55,396 bases of DNA from Candidatus Gastranaerophilales bacterium (GTDB lineage: Bacteria > Cyanobacteriota > Vampirovibrionia > Gastranaerophilales > Gastranaerophilaceae): the NCBI GenBank assembly GCA_944323165.1, contig CALURK010000011.1, positions 1-55,396 on the forward strand. The letters run 5' to 3'. Position numbers and translations under genes: made by a program. The notes under the pieces were generated by a model, which saw only the letters and a list, made by a program, of their open reading frames with translations, did not search any database and had not been told where the DNA came from. How positions within the stretch are numbered: position 1 is the stretch's first letter; each line of letters begins with the position of its first letter. Positions 44,163 to 51,397 of the stretch are shown here, piece by piece.

Positions 44163-44536
44163 TACAACTCCTCATTTATCTTGTATGAAATATCCAATTT
44201 TGCATCTCTATTTTTATTGACCGCAAAAGCCATATCCAAACCGCTTGGCTTTCTATCGTTAATTAAAATTCTCTCACCCATTGGCATGTCTGTTAAAAGA
44301 TAGTCGTATCTCAAGTTGTTTTCTTTCAAAAACTTTTTTAAATCTTCTAGATACTCTTCTTTTCTAGCAGTAAGCATTACAACCTTATCATTAGGACTCA
44401 AATTATCAAAAAATTCTTTAACTCCATCTAACAAAGTATCGTATCCATCAATCTTGTAGCCGTTATGCTTAACAAGTGTTCCGTCTATATCCAAAATCCA
44501 AGTTTTGCTCAATGATGAAAATTCCAGCTTTGTCAT
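44162..44536 (-). CDS. small HAD-family phosphatase, capsule type
   Basis: 124 residues without a cap domain. Motif I is WILDIDGTLV (Asp16, Asp18), motif II is VVMLTARKEEY, and a late NDRKP replaces the usual motif IV GD. It resembles small HAD proteins found in Campylobacter-type capsule loci beside sugar nucleotidyltransferases. It probably dephosphorylates a sugar or polyol intermediate. It lies 3 bp after the nucleotidyltransferase-kinase gene, without its own ribosome site. Confidence 0.82.
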   Translation of the reverse strand: MTKLEFSSLSKTWILDIDGTLVKHNGYKIDGYDTLLDGVKEFFDNLSPNDKVVMLTARKEEYLEDLKKFLKENNLRYDYLLTDMPMGERILINDRKPSGLDMAFAVNKNRDAKLDISYKINEEL

Positions 44537-44539
44537 TTT

Positions 44540-46060
44540 TTATAGCACCTCATTAAGTTTTATTATGCCGTTATAGAATGCACCACAAATACTGTCATAA
44601 TCTTCCCAAGCATAAGTTGTAAGGCTCAACCAAATAATTGCGTGTAGAAGTCTTATTTTGAATTTATTAACATTTGGCAAGCAATCGAAGAAAAATTCTT
44701 CCATATCCGCCCAGTTATTAGGCTTTATTGCAAGTTCAACATCTTTCTCTCTAATATCAAGAGTGAATTTTTTGCGATTGAATTGGTCATATTCACCTTT
44801 CAATGAATAATACAATTTTGCCCAGTCATAATCAACATCTCCATAGAGTTTGGTTTTGCCAAAATATCCTCTCGGATCAATCAAAATCGCCTTCATATTG
44901 AAAGTATCAAACATCAAGTTTGAAAAAGTACAATCACCATGAATTAATCGGAATTCCTTTGGATAAACGGCTTGAACCGCTTCCTTTAATTCATCTTTAT
45001 TAAAGAAAACATTCTTGTAATAATTTCCGTTAATTTTGATAAACTCTTTATCCGCAAATGGAACAAGTTTTTCGACTTTAGATAATCTGTCGAAAGTTTT
45101 ATTCAAGAAATTATCTTCAACATCTTGTATATTCACAGGTTGAGCAGGTTCAAGATTATGCAAATCCTTTAATGCTTCAATAAGTTTTCTCAAAATTTCA
45201 CGTTTTTGAGATTTAGTCAAACAATCATATTCAAAAATATTTTTGCCTTGAACACGTTTCATTGTTAGTGGTTCATAATTAAAAATTTCAGGAATATTTT
45301 CAAAGCCTAAATCCTTAACGTGCTTGTACCAAGCGATTTCATCAACTGCAATCTTTTTACCTTGCTCATTAATTCCACGTTTTACGATAACATCTCCATT
45401 GAATTCCATAGAATTAAATGGTCTGCAACGAGGTGTATCATCAGTGTTATCAGCATAAGAAAGCAAAGTGCCGATTTCTTTTGAACCGTACAAATCAAGT
45501 CTATTAAATTTAATATCTTGATTTTGCAACCAGCCAACCAAAGCACCTTCATCCGCAATATTTTCAAGAGCCTTTTTGTTTTCAAAGATAAATAAGCCAG
45601 CAACACCATTTTCTTTAGATGGGGTTTTTACAAATTTGTCGTCAAGATAAGACCAACGACATTCAAAATCTTTTGAAATACCGATATAATTGCCTTTGGG
45701 AGAAGGAATTTCAAAATTGTCTGACAAAATCAAATCGCACCACATAATCATAAATGGTTCATCGTCATTATATAAAGATATTGCTTCTTTTATACCAGAT
45801 GCAGTACCTTTTTTGTTAGCTTTAACAATTTTGAAATTGTATTGAGAACCAAATGCGTTTAAATATTTTTCAAGTACATCGGTTTTATAATCTGCAATAA
45901 TCGTAAATTCTGCATCTTTGAATTTTTGAAATGCGTAGAAAATGATTGGTAAATTATTAACAGGTACTAAACATTTAGGTTTGTTTCTTGTCAAACCTTC
46001 TAATCTTGTACCTTTTCCACCTGCTTGGATTATGATTTTCTTGAATTTAGAACTACGCAT
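44540..46060 (-). CDS. bifunctional nucleotidyltransferase-kinase
   Basis: 506 residues. The N-terminal 215 form a nucleotidyltransferase (IIQAGGKGTRLEGLTRNKPKCLVPV; metal site MIMWCDLILSDN). From about 225 on follows an APH/choline-kinase-type domain, with RLIHGDCTFSNLMFD (catalytic Asp) and LIDPRGYFG (metal-binding Asp). A kinase plus nucleotidyltransferase in one chain could take an alcohol or sugar to its NDP-activated form. The ATG at 46060 is chosen because AAGGAG lies 11 bp upstream; an in-frame TTG at 46069 is too close to it. It is the first gene of the leftward glycan operon, directly downstream of the possible invertible promoter. Confidence 0.85.
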   Translation of the reverse strand: MRSSKFKKIIIQAGGKGTRLEGLTRNKPKCLVPVNNLPIIFYAFQKFKDAEFTIIADYKTDVLEKYLNAFGSQYNFKIVKANKKGTASGIKEAISLYNDDEPFMIMWCDLILSDNFEIPSPKGNYIGISKDFECRWSYLDDKFVKTPSKENGVAGLFIFENKKALENIADEGALVGWLQNQDIKFNRLDLYGSKEIGTLLSYADNTDDTPRCRPFNSMEFNGDVIVKRGINEQGKKIAVDEIAWYKHVKDLGFENIPEIFNYEPLTMKRVQGKNIFEYDCLTKSQKREILRKLIEALKDLHNLEPAQPVNIQDVEDNFLNKTFDRLSKVEKLVPFADKEFIKINGNYYKNVFFNKDELKEAVQAVYPKEFRLIHGDCTFSNLMFDTFNMKAILIDPRGYFGKTKLYGDVDYDWAKLYYSLKGEYDQFNRKKFTLDIREKDVELAIKPNNWADMEEFFFDCLPNVNKFKIRLLHAIIWLSLTTYAWEDYDSICGAFYNGIIKLNEVL

Positions 46061-46193
46061 TATAGACAAAACTCCTTATTAAAATGCAAAATTGACGGTA
46101 AAACAGTAAAAACTCTTTCTTTTGATTTTGTTCTAAATATTTTTGTTTTATTTGCTCTATTAAATTTTTATCAATAATTGGGCGACTTGCCAT
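46053..46193 (-). pseudogene. possible remnant of an integrase N-terminus, 46 codons
   Basis: A short frame beginning MASRPIIDKNLIEQIKQKYL and reaching KKEFLLFY resembles residues 4-32 of the neighbouring recombinase (EPIRNKKDLKKIEKILKQQG...LVFFV). It then loses similarity. It overlaps the start of the first glycan gene by 8 bp. It may be a broken recombinase paralog or a chance frame. Confidence 0.3.
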
Positions 46194-46248
46194 AATTTAC
46201 TTCTAACTTCTTCCGTCTAATAATTTCATCACTTCTTAATCTCTACAC

Positions 46249-46264
46249 AATTACACTTATGTTG
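46249..46264 (+). repeat. inverted repeat left arm (possible invertible segment)
   Basis: AATTACACTTATGTTG is the exact complement of 46410-46425. The two arms are 145 bp apart and flank a promoter-like -10 facing the glycan operon. Confidence 0.7.
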
Positions 46265-46294
46265 GAGTAACTCAAAAACCCTTATAAATAGTGA

Positions 46295-46300
46295 ATTATA
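46295..46300 (-). promoter_or_regulatory. -10 box facing the glycan operon, inside the inverted repeats
   Basis: On the minus strand TATAAT. No convincing -35 at 16-18 bp is seen. On the plus strand the same segment holds TGT-TATGAT (46373-46381), an extended -10 facing the other way. Confidence 0.4.
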
Positions 46301-46399
46301 GAGGTAGAAAGTTTACAAAAATTAAACAAACTCAACTAAATTTTAAATATTTAATTAGAAAAAATCTCTTTGTGTTATGATAGTTTTACGATTTCAAAC

Positions 46400-46441
46400 A
46401 AAAGCAATACAACATAAGTGTAATTTTGTTGTATTGCTTTT
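46400..46441. terminator. hairpin after the recombinase gene; loop holds the right inverted-repeat arm
   Basis: AAAAGCAATACAAC pairs with GTTGTATTGCTTTT (14 bp). The 16-bp arm CAACATAAGTGTAATT (46410-46425) lies in its left foot and loop. With A and T runs on both sides it can act as a terminator of the recombinase gene. Confidence 0.7.
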
Positions 46442-46467
46442 TTGTTGAGATTGGCTCTTTATCTGCA

Positions 46468-47010
46468 TTACAGTATGAAATTATTGTAACTGTTGTCAAT
46501 CATATCTTGATCGATACCAATGTATCTGAGTGTTACTTGTGGAGAATAATGATTGAAGATTTTTTGTAATACTGCGACATCTTTAAACTTTTGGTAGTGG
46601 TGGTATCCGAAAGTTTTTCTCAATGTATGCGTACCTACTTTGTAATCAACACCTGCTTTTTCACAAGCAGAATTAATTATGCGATAACATTGTGTTCTTT
46701 CCATTCGATTATGAAATCGAGATAAAAATAACGGTTCACTATCTTCTCTACCTTGAGTAAATTTATCCAATAGAGGTTTTAGTTTTGTGTTAATTGGGAA
46801 ACGTTTTGGCTTGCCAGTCTTTTTCTCAATCAAATTAATGTAAGATTTGTTTTTTACATTTCCAACATTAAGGTTTAGAATGTCTGAAATTCTAAGTCCA
46901 CAATTTGTTCCGATGACGAAAAACACTAAATCTCTCAATCCTTGTTGTTTCAAAATCTTTTCAATCTTTTTTAAATCTTTTTTGTTTCTAATAGGTTCAA
47001 CAATGTTCAT
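46468..47010 (-). CDS. short tyrosine recombinase (FimB/FimE-sized)
   Basis: 180 residues, essentially only a catalytic domain; the N-terminal core-binding domain of phage integrases is missing. All catalytic residues are visible: Arg40 in GTNCGLRISD, a lysine in KKTGKPKR, His128 and Arg131 in THTLRKTFGYH, His154 in FNHYSPQVT and Tyr163 in LRYIG. Recombinases of this size include FimB/FimE, which invert promoters, and also some phage-derived integrases. AAGGAG precedes the ATG. It lies 40 bp from the 16-bp inverted repeat in front of the glycan operon. Alternatively it belongs to the Mu-like remnant next to it. Confidence 0.88.
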   Translation of the reverse strand: MNIVEPIRNKKDLKKIEKILKQQGLRDLVFFVIGTNCGLRISDILNLNVGNVKNKSYINLIEKKTGKPKRFPINTKLKPLLDKFTQGREDSEPLFLSRFHNRMERTQCYRIINSACEKAGVDYKVGTHTLRKTFGYHHYQKFKDVAVLQKIFNHYSPQVTLRYIGIDQDMIDNSYNNFIL

Positions 47011-47056
47011 AACTTCTCCTTTCTTGATGTTCCTAACTTTTTAAAATTTGACTTTT

Positions 47057-47504
47057 TTATTTTAAAAAATCCGTAGTTTCATCAATAATCTCGGCAAAAT
47101 TGTCATCAGTAAGTTGCAAGTAAGGTCTTGCAGGTATTTTTGCTTTGTGTCCTTTACCTGCCTGTCCTCCAAGTTGATGGATTGCTGCATAATCAAGATT
47201 TGAACCAATAACAGCAGAATCATCGTCATAATAAGTATTAATAGACGATGCGAGTTGACCTGTAACTTGCAGGATTAAACCGGGACACGTTCCTTTTTTT
47301 TTTACGTTGTTTTTTAGTTGATTCTGCTAAATCTTGCCATTTAGGTCTGCCCTCTTCCTTGAAATTTTCTTCCGTAGAATAGGCAAAAATACCTGCGATG
47401 TTTTTCATTAACGGTCGCAGGTTTTCGCCCCTCATTGCTAAATCAAGAAGTTTTCTATTTACTTCTTTGTTATCAATTTTAATTTCAATTGGTTCATCTA
47501 CCAT
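47057..47504 (-). pseudogene. phage tail completion (gpS-like) gene, frameshifted
   Basis: The first part reads 88 codons (RPLMKNIAGIFAYSTEENFKEEGRPKWQDLA), the pattern of Mu/P2-type virion morphogenesis protein gpS. It runs out of frame at an A10 run on the minus strand (47294-47303). With one A fewer, the frame continues: VTGQLASSINTYYDD, then VIGSNLDYAAIHQLGGQ, then KIPARPYLQL, ending at 47057. This is exactly the conserved end of gpS. The whole gene would encode about 148 residues. Other tail genes are absent, so it is a prophage relic unless the slippery run is used on purpose. Its start overlaps the transposase fragment by 11 bp. Confidence 0.85.
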
Positions 47505-48288
47505 TATTGAAAATCTCTTTTATTTCAATATATGGTTCAACTTTGTCGTAATATGCTTTCATTCTTTCACGTTTTAAAACCCATTCAGCATAATTATTTT
47601 TTCTAAAGTTTTCAGCATAACGTTTAAATGTTAAATCGCAAGGTAGGTTTTCGTATCCTTGCTTGCGAAGAATTTCCTTTGTTAATTTTATTGCTTTGCC
47701 ATAATTAAATTTATTTTGATGTAATAGAAATCTTAAAAGAATATGTTTCATTTCATCAGTTAGAATTGTGTTATACTCTCCCTGTTTATTAAATTTATAC
47801 TGAGGAACTAAACACTCTGCATTTTCATATCTTTCATAACTTTTAACCCAACGGTGAAGAGTTTCAATTGAGATTGTTCCGATAAATTTAAATACTTTAG
47901 GGAGATACATTCCAGAATTATATAAATCTAAAAACGTTGAATCGGCTTCTTTTTTAGTTGTGAATTTCTTTCTGTAATTCAATAATGCTTTTACAATATC
48001 TAATCTTGCAAGTGAAGTTAGTCTTGCACTTTCTGATACAAAAATTGTTGGTTGGCAATTTAGTGGAACAAGTGCTGTTGATTTAGTATTACCCTCACGA
48101 AGTTTTTCTTGAATTTCAGGTTCTAATGAAGAGTAAAGAATCTCGTATGAAGTTCCACCATTGACTTTTACTTCACGAGCAATATATTTACTTTCCGGTT
48201 TATTTATTTCTAAACGTAGTGAACGATTACTTTTTAAACCTTTTGCTTCAGCCACCTTATTTATATTTATATATTCATTTTCATTCAT
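47494..48288 (-). pseudogene. N-terminal fragment of a Mu-type transposase (MuA)
   Basis: 264 residues. About 1-55 look like the MuA-type DNA-binding domain (INKVAEAKGLKSNRSLRLEIN). LTSLARLDIVKALLNYRKKF, IETLHRWVKSYER and LTDEMKHILLRFLLHQNKFNY follow as in MuA-family proteins before the catalytic core. The chain ends at residue 264, just where the DDE integrase domain should start. It runs directly into a late tail gene, so everything between was deleted. It cannot be an active transposase alone. No clear ribosome site precedes the ATG. Confidence 0.72.
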
Positions 48289-48640
48289 GGAACTGACACA
48301 TTACATTGCAATCAGAAAAATTGGAACACTAATTCCGACCTTTGTGTCTGTTTTGAATCAATTAAAATTTTTCATGTCACAGGAATTTTGAAAAAAATTT
48401 TTTCCTAATTTTTCGGCATTCTTTCGGAACAAAATTTCAAAATGGACTGCCCGAAATAATCACACCATCCGTTAGTCCGCAAAATGAGTATTTTGGAGTA
48501 GTTTGAATTACGAATGGTAGTATTATTTCCTACCCCTCAATCGCCCTATTTAAGCCAAAAACCCTAAATAATCGCACCATCTGTAATAATCAAACCACTC
48601 AATAAATTACAATTGTGATTGAAAATCTGCGCACGGCGAA
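48289..48640. repeat. non-coding region with clustered related repeats, probable element end
   Basis: No gene seen. Four related copies of a motif with core ACCAT(C/T)(C/T)GT preceded by AATAATC occur: 48448-48473, 48562-48585 and 48583-48600 on one strand, and 48508-48530 on the other. The first matches 26496-26521 in inverted orientation (22 of 26). Clusters of such sites near a Mu-type transposase gene could be transposase binding sites. The 3' part (48600-48660) leads into tRNA-Met. Confidence 0.5.
48448..48473 (-). repeat. inverted repeat, right copy (possible island end)
   Basis: Complement of 26496-26521 with four mismatches. Both copies point into the 22-kb segment between them. Confidence 0.6.
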
Positions 48641-48664
48641 AACCCGTGTAATAGCAAAATAAAA

Positions 48665-48738
48665 TAGCAAGGGAGAGATTCGAACTCTCGACCTCACGGG
48701 TATGAGCCGTGCGCTCTCACCAACTGAGCTACCTTGCC
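48665..48738 (-). tRNA. tRNA-Met (CAT), elongator type
   Basis: 74-nt cloverleaf on the minus strand. Acceptor GGCAAGG pairs with CCTTGCT (a G-U at the end), discriminator A. D-arm TAGCTCAGTTGGTGAGAGC, anticodon loop CTCATAC (anticodon CAT) and T-arm GAGAG-TTCGAAT-CTCTC. The paired first base excludes an initiator tRNA. A CAT anticodon modified to read Ile cannot be excluded. The island side of this window ends next to it. Confidence 0.92.
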
Positions 48739-48830
48739 ATATTCTTAAACTATTAAATTGTTACCCGTTTATTCTCTCATAAACATTTTTAAATAGCAAG
48801 CCTATAGACGTATTTATCGAAATAGATTAA

Positions 48831-48857
48831 AAAAGGAACCTTTTTAGGGTTCCTTTT
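48831..48857. terminator. terminator after the 110-aa gene
   Basis: AAAAGGAACC pairs with GGTTCCTTTT around a 7-nt loop, just beyond the stop codon of the minus-strand gene at 48864. Confidence 0.88.
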
Positions 48858-48863
48858 CAATTA

Positions 48864-49196
48864 TTAGTCATCTACTTCAGGAGCAGGTCTGTCAGCTCTT
48901 GGTGGTAGAGGTCTATCAGCATGGTGTTTTTTATGAAAATCACCTCTGTGTCCTCTGTCGAAATGTTGAGGGCCAGGACCATAAGGTCTTACCATCTGAT
49001 GATATCCTGCACAAGGACAAGGTCCCATAGGTGGAACAGGTGGCATTGGAGGTTTATGGATTGCTGCAAATAAGCTTAGTGCAACATATACGCCAACAAA
49101 AGTCCCGCAGGCAACTATTAAGAATTTTTTAAAGCCTTTGCTTTGGCAAAAACAATTACATTTCTGTTCTTCTACATTTTTGTTTTCTTCTGTCAT
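48864..49196 (-). CDS. small membrane protein with Pro/His-rich tail, 110 aa
   Basis: An acidic start with CNCFCQSKG is followed by one hydrophobic helix at about 25-46 (FLIVACGTFVGVYVALSLFAAI). A tail rich in Pro, His, Arg and Asp follows (PPMPPVPPMGPCPC, then HRGDFHKKHHADRP). No family recognised. Histidine, aspartate and cysteine could bind metals, and the neighbourhood includes redox and metal-efflux genes, but this is only suggestive. AAAGGAGAG precedes the ATG and a strong terminator follows, so it is a real, separately transcribed gene. Confidence 0.75.
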   Translation of the reverse strand: MTEENKNVEEQKCNCFCQSKGFKKFLIVACGTFVGVYVALSLFAAIHKPPMPPVPPMGPCPCAGYHQMVRPYGPGPQHFDRGHRGDFHKKHHADRPLPPRADRPAPEVDD

Positions 49197-49321
49197 AATT
49201 ACTCTCCTTTTCTATTTAGGATAAATCACCCTGTTTATAATATCATTTTTTATTAATTTTTAACCTACGCTATATTAACGATTTTAAAATCAGATTGTTC
49301 ACTTCTTGTTTTATGTATTAG

Positions 49322-49330
49322 TGTTAAAAT
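49322..49330 (+). promoter_or_regulatory. extended -10 promoter, leaderless layout
   Basis: TGT-TAAAAT ends 6 nt before the ATG at 49337. No ribosome site is present. Confidence 0.5.
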
Positions 49331-49336
49331 ATTCTT

Positions 49337-49783
49337 ATGGGAATTTACGCACAAAACGCTTGTAAGAATTTCGAAGAGGGTTATAATTGCGCTCAATCTG
49401 TGTTGTTGGCTTTTTCTGATGTAATTGGTATGGATAAAGAAACTATTTTGAAATTGTCCTCCTCTTTTGGTGGTGGTATGGGCAGATTGAGAGAAGTTTG
49501 CGGAGCGGTTAGCTCAATATTTATGATAGCAGGAATTCTAAAAGGCTATACTTCTCCAAATAATGATGAGATTAAAGGAAATCATTACGCTTTAATTCAA
49601 GAACTTGCAAAAGATTTCAAATCAAAGTGCGGATCTATTATATGCAGAGAATTACTAGGGCTTCCTGATGGTGCCGATTCTCCAATTCCTTCAAAGCGAA
49701 CTGAAGAATATTACCAAGAAAGACCGTGCGAAAATTGTATAAAAGTTGCGGCAGAAATTATTGAAGACAAGCTTTTAAATTAA
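49337..49783 (+). CDS. C_GCAxxG_C_C family redox protein
   Basis: 148 residues of a small family named after its cysteine pattern. Visible are Cys9, YNCAQSVLLAF (Cys18), REVCGAVSS (Cys55, the CGAxxG site), CGSIICRELLG and a terminal CENC. Many members lie beside redox or metal-handling genes and are thought to be redox active; the biochemical role is not known. The ATG is 6 nt after an extended -10 box and has no ribosome site, so its mRNA should be leaderless. It is convergent with the ccdA gene, and their ends overlap by 9 bp. Confidence 0.85.
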   Translation: MGIYAQNACKNFEEGYNCAQSVLLAFSDVIGMDKETILKLSSSFGGGMGRLREVCGAVSSIFMIAGILKGYTSPNNDEIKGNHYALIQELAKDFKSKCGSIICRELLGLPDGADSPIPSKRTEEYYQERPCENCIKVAAEIIEDKLLN

Positions 49784-50485
49784 AGGTGAGAAAGTCTTGT
49801 AATACAAATATATTGCAACCAATATCAACAAAACTCCGCTTATTTTCATAAGCATTTCCGAAAATTGCGCAAACTTTTTCAAGTTTTTAATTCCCGAAGT
49901 AAATAAACCCGCAATAATTAGGATAAGTCCTTGACCTAAAGCGAAGAGAAATAACATTAAAACTGCTGCAGCAAGGTTTTTACCCATAGCTGCAAATGCC
50001 ATAATTCCTGCCAAAATAGGAGTTGAACAAGGAGTTCCCGCAAGAGCGAACGCAATACCCAATAATATCGGATATAAAAACAATGAATTTGTTGAATTAG
50101 ATGGCATTGCTTTTATAATTACAGGTAAATCAAAATCGATTATATCTGTTAGCTTAAGCCCCATTAACAAAAGCAAGGATGCCATTATTAATGTAAAATA
50201 TCCGCCAAGAGTTGATGCAAAAACGCTTCCCGTAACCGCACAAATTATTCCGATAACAGAAAATACTACAGCTGTTCCGAGAATAAAGCATGACAGTTGA
50301 ACGAATGTTCTTAAAGGCGTTTCGTTAGAATATCCACCTACGTATCCTATAATCAGAGGAAGCATCGCAAGCGAGCACGGAGAAATTGAAGCCAGTACTC
50401 CGCCTGCAAAAGATGCTGCAAACATAAGTATCCAAACTCCAATTCCCGTTGAATTTGTTGAGAATATTTGTACTAAATTATCCAT
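49775..50485 (-). CDS. ccdA: CcdA-type thiol/disulfide electron carrier
   Basis: 236 residues with six membrane helices. The two redox cysteines sit in the usual places: Cys37 in SISPCSLAMLP and Cys153 in AGTPCSTPIL. CcdA passes reducing power from cytoplasmic thioredoxin across the membrane to extracytoplasmic thiol proteins. The thioredoxin gene upstream overlaps its start by 8 bp, so the pair should work together: CcdA reduces the membrane-anchored thioredoxin. No cytochrome c maturation genes are near. Confidence 0.92.
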   Translation of the reverse strand: MDNLVQIFSTNSTGIGVWILMFAASFAGGVLASISPCSLAMLPLIIGYVGGYSNETPLRTFVQLSCFILGTAVVFSVIGIICAVTGSVFASTLGGYFTLIMASLLLLMGLKLTDIIDFDLPVIIKAMPSNSTNSLFLYPILLGIAFALAGTPCSTPILAGIMAFAAMGKNLAAAVLMLFLFALGQGLILIIAGLFTSGIKNLKKFAQFSEMLMKISGVLLILVAIYLYYKTFSPLI

Positions 50486-50873
50486 TATTAGTTATCTCTT
50501 TCAAATAATTTTCTAATATTTGAGGCTGCATATTACCCTCAATGCGTCTTGTTGTGTTACCGTCTTTGTCTTTAAATACGGTAGTAGGAACTAGTTTGAC
50601 TTCGTATTTTTTTATCATTTCTCTAGTTTCCATGTTCTTTTGGGTAACATCAATTTTTCTTAAAGCGATATCCTTACTGTATTTAGGAAAAACTTCATTG
50701 AAAACTTTTTCCAGTTCCTGGCACTCATAGCACATAGGTGAAGCGAATTTAATAACCTCTGGTCCTTCTGAAGCAAATGAAGGCGGGGTTGTGAGTTTAT
50801 CTCTTGTAAGTCCGAAATAAACACCGAGCGGTACAAGAAAAATAAGTAAAATAATGATAATGTTTCTGTTCAT
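50478..50873 (-). CDS. membrane-anchored thioredoxin-family protein
   Basis: 131 residues. One N-terminal membrane anchor (NIIIILLIFLVPLGVYFGL), then a thioredoxin fold with CYEC (Cys48, Cys51) in FASPMCYECQEL and the cis-proline in VKLVPTTVF. The active-site dipeptide Tyr-Glu differs from Gly-Pro of cytoplasmic thioredoxin. It should lie outside the inner membrane and receive electrons from CcdA, encoded right after it. AAAGGAG precedes the ATG. The 8-bp overlap with ccdA suggests coupled translation. Confidence 0.9.
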   Translation of the reverse strand: MNRNIIIILLIFLVPLGVYFGLTRDKLTTPPSFASEGPEVIKFASPMCYECQELEKVFNEVFPKYSKDIALRKIDVTQKNMETREMIKKYEVKLVPTTVFKDKDGNTTRRIEGNMQPQILENYLKEITNNG

Positions 50874-50964
50874 AATATCTCCTTTGAAAACTCTCTAAGC
50901 AACAATTATAATATCTCACTGCAAAAAAAATAAAAATACCCCCTAAGGTAATTCTTCAAAATTT

Positions 50965-51258
50965 CTACTCCCCTACATGTTCTAATGCCATTTCTAAAAC
51001 AGTTCTAACATGATGATCGCTTAGAGAATAAAAAACATTCTTTCCTCTTTTTTCGGCCTTAACTAACTTTGCACTTCTCAAAGTCTTTAGCTGATGAGAA
51101 ACTGCCGACTTTGTCATATTAAGAAGCAAAGCCAACTCTCCAACGCACATTTCTCTATCTTCCAAAGCCCACAGGAGCTGAATCCTAGTGCTATCTCCCA
51201 TAAGTTTAAAAAAATCTGAAAGTGCATACAACAAGTCATCATTAAGTTTATTTTCCAT
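50965..51258 (-). CDS. ArsR/SmtB-family metal-responsive repressor
   Basis: 97 residues from the ATG at 51258. The winged helix is typical: LMGDSTRIQLLWALEDREMCVGELA with a cysteine in the metal-binding position, then LLNMTKSAVSHQLKTLRSAKLV, then EKRGKNVFYSL. The C-terminal helix has SDHHVRTVLEMALEHVGE, whose Asp and His residues match the alpha-5 metal site of zinc/cadmium sensors. An in-frame ATG at 51327 lies upstream of the promoter and cannot be the start. TATAAT ends 6 nt before the chosen ATG, so the mRNA is leaderless. It should repress both itself and the divergent metal ATPase. Confidence 0.9.
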   Translation of the reverse strand: MENKLNDDLLYALSDFFKLMGDSTRIQLLWALEDREMCVGELALLLNMTKSAVSHQLKTLRSAKLVKAEKRGKNVFYSLSDHHVRTVLEMALEHVGE

Positions 51259-51264
51259 ATCTTT

Positions 51265-51294
51265 ATTATAGTTGAATAATTGCTCAAATGTCAA
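51265..51294 (-). promoter_or_regulatory. promoter of arsR-type gene
   Basis: Minus strand TTGACA (51294-51289), an 18-bp spacer and TATAAT (51270-51265). The spacer ends in ATTCAAC, matching half of the operator of the divergent promoter. Confidence 0.75.
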
Positions 51295-51332
51295 ACTATT
51301 ATGACGAAATGTAAAAATACAGCTCATTGATA

Positions 51333-51362
51333 TTGACAGTTGAATAGTTGTTCAACTATAAT
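51333..51362 (+). promoter_or_regulatory. promoter and ArsR operator of the metal ATPase
   Basis: TTGACA (51333-51338), an 18-bp spacer and TATAAT (51357-51362). The spacer holds an inverted repeat AGTTGAA-N6-TTCAACT (51338-51357), the style of an ArsR/SmtB operator. Confidence 0.8.
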
Positions 51363-51397
51363 ATAAGTAATGAAACTGATAAAAAGAGGTAAAAACT

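Noticed and set aside
48665..48738. tRNA-Met 3' end as a duplicated attachment site
   Set aside because: I found no second copy of the tRNA-Met 3' end at the left side of the island, so integration into this tRNA is not supported.
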